From Herbaspirillum chlorophenolicum (lineage in GTDB: Bacteria > Pseudomonadota > Gammaproteobacteria > Burkholderiales > Burkholderiaceae_D): 64,000 nt of DNA. Numbering within the stretch: position 1 is the first letter of the stretch; each line of letters opens with the position of its first letter. The position numbers and the translations under genes are program-made. The stretch lies in the NCBI RefSeq assembly GCF_001189955.1, contig NZ_LFLT01000006.1, positions 62,001 to 126,000 of the forward strand, given 5' to 3'. The notes below the pieces were generated by a model. It was not told where the DNA came from, did not search any database, and was given only the letters and a program-made list of their open reading frames with translations. Shown here in pieces: positions 48,697 through 55,941 of this stretch.

Positions 48697-49638
48697 TCAG
48701 AAATTAACGTTCTCCCGATGTGTTCCCTTGATGACTTCCAGCGTTCCGGCTGCGTGTCTGTTCTCTCCGGCGACGCCTTTGCGAGGCGGGGGCGAGACGG
48801 GGGTTCCTTTGGCATTGCCGCCGCTCCAGCTGGACAGGTCGATGCCGGCAAATGCCTGGTTGTCAGCCGTCTTCAGGGCGTCTTTTTGGTTGCCGGTCAA
48901 TTCGGGCTTGTTGCCCAGGACCTTTTTCGGCGCCGCAAACAGGTCGCCATCGGCCACACCGGTGTCGTCGGGATGGCGCAGCGCCAGGCTCAGCTTGCCG
49001 TTCTGCATGGCCAGCAGCAATGGATTGACCTGATCGACCGGGGTTGCCAGCACGGCAGTGCGGGCCTGGTTCTGGGATGGGTTTTTGGGGAGGGAGTCGC
49101 CTGGCGCTTCGCCGATCACGTTGGCGCCGTAGGCCAGCACCAGGCGTCGCGATGCCAGCAGCCGTGCCTGGCTTTTCTCGACATCGGTACCTTGTTTCAG
49201 CGTGAAAAACACGTCCACATAATCGCCGGCCTCGATCTTGTTGCCGGCCGCGGCGACTTCATCGATGGGAATTGCCACCGCACGCTCGCCGGCCTCCAGC
49301 TTGAGCGCCAGTCCATGCACCAGATTGCTGTCCGTGATGAGCGTCTCGGCGGCGATATCGGTCGCCGGAATTTTGCCGATCACGCTGCGGATGTCCCGGT
49401 ATGTTCCCGCAATGGTGGTCGGCAAATTGAGCAGCTTGACGCTGTCGGCAGTGATCGGCACGCCTTTTTCCAGCTTCCTGGCGGCCACCACGTTGGCATA
49501 GACGGCGCTATTGGCCATCGGGGCGTTCGCTGGAACGATCACCGTCTGCTCCCTTCGCCCCATCCACCAGGCCAGCGCCGCCAGGCTTGCCGCCAGCAGC
49601 AGCAGTATTACCGCTGCTATTTTGGTTAGTTTGCTCAT
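48697..49638 (-). CDS. rcpC: Flp pilus assembly protein RcpC/CpaB
   Basis: The 313-residue product has an N-terminal membrane anchor (about 7-24) and an SAF domain (about 42-105, VVAARKLEKGVPITADSVKLLNLP) followed by the RcpC/CpaB core ALKLEAGERAVAIPIDEVAAAGNKIEAGDYVDVFFTL. It binds the peptidoglycan side of the secretin in other systems. The C-terminal about 70 residues are disordered-looking and polar. Confidence 0.92.
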   Translation of the reverse strand: MSKLTKIAAVILLLLAASLAALAWWMGRREQTVIVPANAPMANSAVYANVVAARKLEKGVPITADSVKLLNLPTTIAGTYRDIRSVIGKIPATDIAAETLITDSNLVHGLALKLEAGERAVAIPIDEVAAAGNKIEAGDYVDVFFTLKQGTDVEKSQARLLASRRLVLAYGANVIGEAPGDSLPKNPSQNQARTAVLATPVDQVNPLLLAMQNGKLSLALRHPDDTGVADGDLFAAPKKVLGNKPELTGNQKDALKTADNQAFAGIDLSSWSGGNAKGTPVSPPPRKGVAGENRHAAGTLEVIKGTHRENVNF

Positions 49639-49675
49639 GCGAACATCGCTCCCATGAAAGTCTCGGGTGTATCCG

Positions 49676-50287
49676 TCAGTTGATCTGGACCACTGCCGAA
49701 CTGCTTAACTGGTTGGGCACCAGCACGCCTATCAATGAGCCGAGCACCAGGGGCACCAGCGGATTCTGCTGGTAGTTGGGGTAAGTGACGGTCACCTGGT
49801 AGCAAGTGCCGCCATTGGCGTTGTATGGGCAGGCGGCGAGCAAGGTGCCGGTGAAGGTGATGCGGTTGCCAAGCCACGATGCGACGCTGCCAGGGCCGAC
49901 TGCCGCGCTTTGCGCATTGGATGTGCGCACAGTGGTGGTGGCGGCATAACGCATGGCGGCGCGGGCGCCTTCGCTAGCCGCCAGCGTGATGGATTGCTGG
50001 GCGACCAGGATCAGGCCGTAAGTGATGATGCTGTAAAAGATGATAAAAAAAACCGGAAAGACCAGTACGAACTCCAGGGCGGCAACGCCGCGCTGCCGAT
50101 AGATGGAAGGATTGGCAGCATCGGCAGCATCGGCAGCATCGGCAGCATCGGCAGCGCGGCTGCGCCGGTTTTTTCTGAGCGGCCGCAGCAGGCCGGACCA
50201 CCACCGGCGCAATGCCATGCAGAGAATGGTCCACAGATACTGTGACGCCAGCACGGTCAGGCAACAGCATGTCCATATTCTTGCCAT
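49676..50287 (-). CDS. tadE: TadE-like pseudopilin with long N-terminal leader
   Basis: The 203-residue product ends a long leader at RQRG67 before VAALEFVLVFPVFF, the TadV/FppA cleavage pattern with Glu at +5 and Phe at +6. The leader is 67 residues, far longer than usual, and contains its own hydrophobic stretch (about 8-28) and an AADAADAADAAD run encoded by a 9-base tandem repeat. GAGGAGAT precedes ATG 50287. The mature part is a minor pilin or assembly factor. It lies between tadV and rcpC. Confidence 0.85.
   Translation of the reverse strand: MARIWTCCCLTVLASQYLWTILCMALRRWWSGLLRPLRKNRRSRAADAADAADAADAANPSIYRQRGVAALEFVLVFPVFFIIFYSIITYGLILVAQQSITLAASEGARAAMRYAATTTVRTSNAQSAAVGPGSVASWLGNRITFTGTLLAACPYNANGGTCYQVTVTYPNYQQNPLVPLVLGSLIGVLVPNQLSSSAVVQIN
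50114..50155. repeat. Tandem 9-bp repeat within tadE
   Basis: GGCAGCATC occurs four times in exact tandem (50114-50149) plus a partial fifth (50150-50155). It encodes Ala-Asp-Ala repeats in the TadE leader. Copy-number changes would keep the reading frame. Confidence 0.9.
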
Positions 50288-50316
50288 GGCTATCTCCTCG
50301 ATGCATGCATCCCGCT

Positions 50317-50829
50317 TCAGCCCTGTTTGTACAGCATCGTCAGGGCCGCCGCGATCGCCAGATAGGCTGCGTACGGGATACCCTGCCGTCCTTGTCTTGC
50401 ATGGCACATGCGCTGGTATAGCGCGTTGTCGGTAATTTTTTCGATGGCCCAGCTCATGCCGGGCAGCAAATACATCATTCCCTGTCGCGACAGGTAGATG
50501 GCGACCGCATGCACGCCGGCCAGCAGGCTGCCGATCAGCCAAAGTGGAATCAGATACTGCGGCCCCAGCAACAGTCCGAGCAGGGCGAAGAACTTGGCAT
50601 CGCCGGCCCCCATGGCGCGCAGGGCATACAAGGGGATGAACAAGGCCAGGCCGACTGTTCCGCCTATCAGCGATTGCCATCCGTCAATGCCGCCGATGCC
50701 GTGTCCGGTCACTGCCAGCCACGCCAAGTGCAGCACTAGAAAGAACAAAAGCAGCCTGTTCGGCACCCGCCTGAACAGCAGGTCGTACACCAGCACGCCG
50801 ATGTACAGCGGGAGCAACAGGATCGTCAT
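50317..50829 (-). CDS. tadV: Flp-type prepilin peptidase TadV/CpaA
   Basis: An A24-family aspartic peptidase that cleaves the Flp and TadE leaders. The 170-residue product has about six hydrophobic segments and both catalytic aspartates, Asp16 in VLVYDLLFRRVPN and Asp77 in AMGAGDAKFFALLG (GxGD). It has no N-terminal cysteine methylase domain, as usual for TadV. The start at 50829 is spaced correctly from AGGA; ATG 50838 abuts it. Confidence 0.92.
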   Translation of the reverse strand: MTILLLPLYIGVLVYDLLFRRVPNRLLLFFLVLHLAWLAVTGHGIGGIDGWQSLIGGTVGLALFIPLYALRAMGAGDAKFFALLGLLLGPQYLIPLWLIGSLLAGVHAVAIYLSRQGMMYLLPGMSWAIEKITDNALYQRMCHARQGRQGIPYAAYLAIAAALTMLYKQG

Positions 50830-50922
50830 GGGCAACATTCCTGCATCAGGAACGGGGATGCAATATGCCGACGTATCCGCATATGCCGCACGCGCATTCC
50901 CGATCCTCCATTGCGCATTGGC

Positions 50923-51096
50923 TCAGACTGCCGCAGTGAGTGCGGTGACAATCAGGCCGAAGATGCGAATCAGTTGCGTGCGGGCGCTTTGCAGGGAGCC
51001 AATGATGGCTACGACGATCAGGCCGGCGATCAGGCCGTATTCAATGGCGGTTGCGCCTTCTTCGTCGTGCAGGAATTGCATGATTTGGTTTTTCAT
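50923..51096 (-). CDS. flp1: Flp-type major pilin, copy 1
   Basis: The 57-residue prepilin starts MKNQIMQFLHDEEG, is cut after Gly14 before ATAIEYGLIAG (Glu +5, Tyr +6), and continues as one hydrophobic helix to LTAAV. It is the pilin subunit of the Tad fibre. GGAG lies 6 bases upstream of ATG 51096. It differs from copy 2 by only four residues (I/L, M/I, H/Q, Q/E). Confidence 0.93.
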   Translation of the reverse strand: MKNQIMQFLHDEEGATAIEYGLIAGLIVVAIIGSLQSARTQLIRIFGLIVTALTAAV

Positions 51097-51303
51097 GTCC
51101 ATCTCCAGAATCGTGTAAAAGTCGGTTTTCTATTTCCTCATTTCGGCAGTCATGCATTTCCTGGCCACGCCGGATCACAAGCCGCCCTCTATTGCGATCA
51201 CGTTTGTCAGTACCATCTCATCGCCTTCTCCTCTCTTCGGAATAACCCGCGTCCCCGGTGTTGGCGGGCAATTGGAAAGACTGGTGCGCCGTTGCACCTC
51301 GGT

Positions 51304-51477
51304 TCAGACCGCCGCAGTGAGTGCGGTGACAATCAGGCCGAAGATACGAATCAGTTCCGTGCGGGCGCTTTGCAGGGAGCCAATGATGGCCACCACGATC
51401 AGGCCGGCGATCAGGCCGTATTCAATGGCGGTTGCGCCTTCTTCGTCTTGCAGGAATTGGATCAGTTGGTTTTTCAT
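51304..51477 (-). CDS. flp2: Flp-type major pilin, copy 2
   Basis: A second 57-residue prepilin, MKNQLIQFLQDEEG then ATAIEYGLIAG, nearly identical to copy 1. GGAG precedes ATG 51477. The region between the two pilins and the region upstream of this one also match, so the gene and its leader were duplicated together. It is nearest to the TpsB gene and is therefore the first pilin transcribed. Confidence 0.93.
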   Translation of the reverse strand: MKNQLIQFLQDEEGATAIEYGLIAGLIVVAIIGSLQSARTELIRIFGLIVTALTAAV

Positions 51478-51706
51478 GTTCATCTCCGGAATCGGGATAA
51501 AAGTTAGTTCGCTACATCGAATGTCGGCAGTCATGCATTTCCTGGCCACGCCGGATCACAGGCCGCCCTCTATTGCGATCACGTTCGTCGATACCATTTC
51601 ATCGCATGCTCCTCTCTTCGAAACAGGCCGAATTGCCAGTGTTGACCGGTACTCGGCAAAACCCTTCTTCGATTGTTCGGATAGGCCAGTCGTCGAAGGT
51701 ATTTTC

Positions 51707-53398
51707 TTAATCGAATTGATAGGTGTAAGACATATTCAGACGCAAAGGCCTGTCGTCGGAATTGATCGGTTTCTGGCCGACGGGCTGGGCGATCGACAGG
51801 TCGAGCGAATAGTGGCGCTGGTCGGAAAAGCGCATGCCGGCGCCGATAGAGGCGATCTTGTTATGCGACAGATCGCCCGAGTTCACATAAGCCCGTGAAG
51901 AATCCGTCATTACATAGGGCTGAATCTGTTTCAGGTAAGTCGCATCGAAAGGAATCGCGCGATTCAGTTCCAGCGACAGGCCCCAGCCCTGGTCGCCGGC
52001 AATTTCGCCGGCAGGATAGGCCAGCCCGAACAGTTTGGAGCCGAAGCTGATTTGTTCCGATAGCGGCAAGACGCTGCCGCTCAATTGCCCGCTGCCGCTG
52101 AGTGCAGCGCCGAATCCGGCGGGCAACTGGTAGGTTTGCGTAAACAGCGTTTTCAGACGCGTGAAATTGAGGTCGACATTGCTGTTGGTCAGGCTCGCGC
52201 CCGCCGTGTTCATGCCTTGATAGAGGCCGAGCGACAGTTGCGTGCTGCCTTTTTCAAGCAGCTTGGTCCAGGCCATTTCAAGGCTGAGCGCGCGGATGCT
52301 GGAGCGCACCTCGATCACAGGCACCAGCGCAGGCACGGAGCGGGTGTAACGCACGGTGTTCTCTGCCGCATAAGCGCCGCCGGTAAGCGTGAGGTTGGTG
52401 CGGTTGTTCAGGATCAGCGGATAACTCAGCGAGGCGCCGAGGCGCCGGGTTTTGTTCAGATAGGTCGCGTTGAACTGTTGCGGGACCAGGCTCTGGTTTT
52501 CCGGCTCGCCGCTGTAATCCGAAAGATTGAGCTGGAACTGCAAGCCTTGTTTGCCGAGCGGTTGGGCATAGGTGAGTCCGTAATATTTTTCGTTCAGAGG
52601 GCCGCGCGGTACCAGCGTGCTGACCGTAATTTGTTCGCCCAGCGGCGTCAGGCCGTTTTCGGTCGCGCTGATGATGCCGCGCAGGCTTGAGGTCGCATTG
52701 TCCAGGCCGGCGCCCACCGTTACCGCCTTGCGCTTGACGTTGAGCACCATTTCCGCCGCGCCGTCGGTGGCTGGCGGCGGTTTGACCGTGGCATTGATGA
52801 GCATGCCGGGCTGCAGGCTCAGGATGCCGGTGATGCGTTCGAAAGTCGCGCTGCTCAGCGGGCGATCGTTCTTGAGCTGTTCGGCAATTTCGCGCAGGCG
52901 TCCTTCCGAAGCACCCGGGTTGCCTTCGATGTTGACTTCGCTGACATAACCTTCCACCACGTTGACGACCACGATGTTGTTGTCGAAGGTTTGTGCCGGG
53001 ATAAAGGCGAAAGACAGCGGATAGCCTTTGTCCTTATACATTTGGGTGACGTTATTGGCCGCTTGCAGCAACTCGGCCACGGTGACTTCCCGATTGGCCA
53101 GCCCGGAAAATTGCGCAGCGACGGCGTCAAAGGGCAGGGTCTTTACGCCTGCGATCTGAAAACGCGAAGGCACGATGCGGCTGGCCAGCAAACGTTGCAG
53201 CGCCGGGTCCTGACCTTTCGTCTGGATATCGACGTCCATCGTTTGCGGCTGCGCGGGTTCCACTTTGGGCAGGCTATCGAGCGGATTGCCCGCACCAGGA
53301 CTGCGGACATCCGCCGCGTTGGCGCTGGTAAATGGCAGCCCCCAATACGACATGTAGAGCGTAGCTATTAAGGCAATACTATTGGTAGTTTTCTGCAT
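51707..53398 (-). CDS. TpsB-family (ShlB/FhaC/HecB) outer-membrane transporter
   Basis: The 563-residue product has a signal peptide (about 1-29, ending ANA), two POTRA-like domains (about 82-235, with KGYPLSFAFIPAQTFDNNIVVVNVVEGYV) and a C-terminal beta barrel (about 240-563, many alternating polar/nonpolar strands ending YTYQFD). TpsB proteins export large TpsA adhesins or haemolysins across the outer membrane. No TpsA is adjacent; instead the gene heads a complete Tad locus. AAGGGAAG precedes the start. Partner unknown. Confidence 0.88.
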   Translation of the reverse strand: MQKTTNSIALIATLYMSYWGLPFTSANAADVRSPGAGNPLDSLPKVEPAQPQTMDVDIQTKGQDPALQRLLASRIVPSRFQIAGVKTLPFDAVAAQFSGLANREVTVAELLQAANNVTQMYKDKGYPLSFAFIPAQTFDNNIVVVNVVEGYVSEVNIEGNPGASEGRLREIAEQLKNDRPLSSATFERITGILSLQPGMLINATVKPPPATDGAAEMVLNVKRKAVTVGAGLDNATSSLRGIISATENGLTPLGEQITVSTLVPRGPLNEKYYGLTYAQPLGKQGLQFQLNLSDYSGEPENQSLVPQQFNATYLNKTRRLGASLSYPLILNNRTNLTLTGGAYAAENTVRYTRSVPALVPVIEVRSSIRALSLEMAWTKLLEKGSTQLSLGLYQGMNTAGASLTNSNVDLNFTRLKTLFTQTYQLPAGFGAALSGSGQLSGSVLPLSEQISFGSKLFGLAYPAGEIAGDQGWGLSLELNRAIPFDATYLKQIQPYVMTDSSRAYVNSGDLSHNKIASIGAGMRFSDQRHYSLDLSIAQPVGQKPINSDDRPLRLNMSYTYQFD

Positions 53399-53642
53399 AG
53401 CAACTTCCCTTTTGCTAGCATGCAACGTTCTTTATTTTGTCTTTAAAGGCTAGGCATCTGCGCGGTATTCGCAGAATGTAACGTAATTATTAAATCACGT
53501 AACAACTTAATAATTAGTTTAATTTTGACTAGCGTCAAATATTTTTGTGAATATTTTGTTGCAAACACGCAAACGCATGTTTAGAGAACGCCCGGCTAAG
53601 CGAGCGTATCCACGGCTTTGCGCCGTATTGACGACAGTGAAA
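53399..53642. promoter_or_regulatory. AT-rich regulatory gap upstream of the TpsB gene
   Basis: Markedly AT-rich compared with its surroundings. It contains a perfect 10-bp inverted repeat TAATTATTAA/TTAATAATTA (53484-53493 with 53507-53516, 13-base centre) and TTGAC/GTCAA (53525-53529 with 53534-53538). These are candidate operators and possible targets for an H-NS-type silencer (inference). Confidence 0.45.
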
Positions 53643-53861
53643 TTAATTGTTTTTTTCGAACATCATGTCGATGGGATGGGGGGAACCCCGTGATGAGAAG
53701 ATCCTTGGGACACCAAATTTTTTCTTCCAGCGGTAATAGCTTTGTTTTGAAACACCGACTTCCTGGCAGGCATCCTGCACAAGGTCGCCGGTGGCGACAA
53801 AGATTTCGATCTGTTGCAGCTTGCTGAAAATTTCTTCCAGTGAGTATTGTTTGAGCGACAT
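53643..53861 (-). CDS. Orphan transposase-type helix-turn-helix protein
   Basis: The 72-residue product, MSLKQYSLEEIFSKLQQIEI then VATGDLVQDACQEVGVSKQSYYRWKKKFG, matches the helix-turn-helix half of IS3-family OrfA. The usual leucine zipper and all of OrfB are missing, and no inverted repeats are seen, so it is either a domesticated DNA-binding protein or the remnant of an insertion sequence. AAGGGG precedes the ATG. It sits in AT-rich DNA between the TpsB gene and the repeat lipoprotein and could regulate either. Confidence 0.6.
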   Translation of the reverse strand: MSLKQYSLEEIFSKLQQIEIFVATGDLVQDACQEVGVSKQSYYRWKKKFGVPRIFSSRGSPHPIDMMFEKNN

Positions 53862-53936
53862 ATTGTTTTCCCCTTGATCGATAGGAATGCGCGCCGTTTG
53901 TTATTTGCATCAAAGCCGGCGCGCATGCTGTCGTAA

Positions 53937-55541
53937 TTATTTTTTAGCCCCGAGCAAGTTGCCCAAAAGGTTGGTGACCGGAGCCAGGATGTTGTTGGTG
54001 CTGCCCGTGGTGCCGGTACCGCTGGTCACGGGTGCGGTTGTGACGACCGGCGCTACTGCAACGGTAGTAGTGACGGTATTGCCAGAGAGGGCGCCGGTCA
54101 GTGCGGTCAGCGTATTGGTGACGGGCGCCAGCAAATTGGTCGTGCCGGTGCCGCCGGAGACTGTACCCAAGCCGCCGCCGACCAGCGTGCCGATGGTATT
54201 GGTGACAGGCGACAACAGGCCCGTGCTGCCGGTGCCGCCGGCGAGGCCGTTCAGGCCAAGGCCGTTGGTCAGGGCGACGACCGTATTGGTGACAGGGGCT
54301 AGCAGATTGCCTGTGCCGCCGCCGGTGAGACCGTTCAGGCCAAGGCTGTTGGTCAGGGCGACGACTGTATTGGTGACGGGGGCGAGCGGATTGCCTGTGC
54401 TGCCGCCGATCGTGCCGAGTCCGCCGCCGACCAGGGCGCTGAGCGTGCCGGTGATCGGCGCCAGCAGATTATCGGTGCCGCCAATGCCACCCACGCCACC
54501 CAGGCCGCCCAAGTTACCCAAGCCGCCGGTGAGGGACGCCAGTGTATTGGTCACGGGTGAGAGTAAATTGCCTGTACCCGTGCCTGTACCCGTACCGGTG
54601 CCGCCCAGATTGCCCAGGCCGCCAAGCAAGCCACCGATAATATTGTTGTTGGACGTCGTGCCGCCGGCGGGTTGCAGCAAGATGCCGGCCGCGTTGACGG
54701 TATTGCCGGCCGAGGTGACGATGACGCCCAGGTTATTCACGATTGGCACATCGCTCTTGGTCACGGTGCCGCCAAGATTACTCACCGTTCCGCCCAGATT
54801 CGTCAGCAAGTTCTGTACGGGTTGGCCCAGGCCGGTTTTGGTTCCGACAGTTTGGGTCAGCGTGGTCACCTTGCTGGTAATCGGAACGATCACGTTGCTC
54901 AGTGTTTGCGTAATCTGTTCGACCGGGCCGGTCGTCAGTAGCTTGGTCACCGGTGTTGCCAGGCCCGACACCGTTTTGCCGGCCTGAGTCACCAGGCCGC
55001 CCAGCGGTGCGGTCACCGGCGCCAGCACGGACAATTGGCCGCTGCCCAGATTCGTCACCAGCTGTCCTGCGCTTTGTACGGTTTTGCCGGTCTGGTCGAC
55101 CACATTGCCGGTGCTCGCCACGGTCACGCCGACCGGATTGGCGACGACGCCCATTTGTCCAAGACCGCTGCTGATGCCATTGCCGAGAGCGGAAACGATG
55201 CCGCCGGTACTGGTCACGACATTGGACAAATCGGTTTGCGTTTGCTGCGGCACGATTGGCAGATTGAGCGAGCCAACGGTTGTGCCGACTCCGGAGACGG
55301 CATTTCCTGTCGCGGTGACGAGATTGCCGACGCTGCCGGTGACGGCTCCGGTCGGAGTCACTGTCGGAGTCGGTGTCGTGGGTGTTGTGGGTGTCGTGGT
55401 GCCTCCGTCGCCGCCACCGCCGCCGCCGCTTCCGCCGCCCAGGCTGGTACCGGTGGAGCCACTGCCGCTGGCGCAACCGCTGAGCACCAAGATGAGGGTA
55501 AGAGCCGCGGCGCCCCAGACGCGTTTATTTAAGATGTTCAT
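53937..55541 (-). CDS. Large repetitive lipoprotein
   Basis: The 534-residue product starts with a lipoprotein signal, LILVLSGC (Cys23), then a Gly/Ser/Thr/Pro-rich stalk (about 24-62) and long repetitive parts. At least seven imperfect copies of (N)LLAPVTNTVVALTNGLG-type units recur in the C-terminal half (about residues 325-534), with spacing near 26-40 residues; the N-terminal half has related TGNxVxxVG/TVxxL units. Strongly biased composition, no Cys beyond the lipobox, no enzyme motif. Probably an extended surface or periplasmic protein. AGGAG lies 7 bases before ATG 55541. Confidence 0.7.
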   Translation of the reverse strand: MNILNKRVWGAAALTLILVLSGCASGSGSTGTSLGGGSGGGGGGDGGTTTPTTPTTPTPTVTPTGAVTGSVGNLVTATGNAVSGVGTTVGSLNLPIVPQQTQTDLSNVVTSTGGIVSALGNGISSGLGQMGVVANPVGVTVASTGNVVDQTGKTVQSAGQLVTNLGSGQLSVLAPVTAPLGGLVTQAGKTVSGLATPVTKLLTTGPVEQITQTLSNVIVPITSKVTTLTQTVGTKTGLGQPVQNLLTNLGGTVSNLGGTVTKSDVPIVNNLGVIVTSAGNTVNAAGILLQPAGGTTSNNNIIGGLLGGLGNLGGTGTGTGTGTGNLLSPVTNTLASLTGGLGNLGGLGGVGGIGGTDNLLAPITGTLSALVGGGLGTIGGSTGNPLAPVTNTVVALTNSLGLNGLTGGGTGNLLAPVTNTVVALTNGLGLNGLAGGTGSTGLLSPVTNTIGTLVGGGLGTVSGGTGTTNLLAPVTNTLTALTGALSGNTVTTTVAVAPVVTTAPVTSGTGTTGSTNNILAPVTNLLGNLLGAKK

Positions 55542-55941
55542 GTTCACTCTCCTTTGTTCGAATTCAGAGTCAGATGTGAAGACTCGGCATACTTAAATGG
55601 CAAAGTGCGTGCCATGAAAAAATGCCTGGTTCCAGAACTGTTTGAATATTTTTCGGAGAGTGATATTTCTTATTTAAATCAATGACTTACAATTTTTATT
55701 TGGTTGAATTCAGATTTTTTTGATGTGCGCGGAAGATGTCGTTACGTGTTCTCTGTAACGTTACGCCGGGAACAAAATGTTTCGGATACGGCGCGAATTG
55801 CCGACGGTTTTGTCCATGCCGGAGACCATCCGGATCTGGTCGCACTGTGCTCTGTTCCCGCTGTTGCGACTGTACATGCAGCCATGCGGAGGCTTGTCCT
55901 AGACTCGCCGAATCTGGAATCAATCCGTTCGCACCGAGATC
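55542..55941. other. Non-coding gap with divergent promoters
   Basis: About 400 bases between the repetitive lipoprotein and the divergent YdeP-like gene. The left 200 bases are AT-rich (similar to 53399-53642); the right side returns to high GC. Promoters for both genes are expected but no clear hexamer pair stands out. Open frames here are short and lack ribosome sites. Confidence 0.5.

Larger units (their letters stand above)
50923..51633. repeat. Tandem duplication carrying the two flp genes
   Basis: About 310 bases (50923-51240) are repeated with high identity at 51304-51633. The match covers each flp gene and about 140 upstream bases, including GCATTTCCTGGCCACGCCGG (from 51151 and 51536) and a CCTCTATTGCGATCACGTT block. 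Boundaries were set by eye. Confidence 0.8.

Noticed and set aside
51140-51560. A sigma-54 promoter upstream of each flp gene
   Set aside because: TGGCC and TGC are separated by one base too few for the -24/-12 spacing; kept only as a note.
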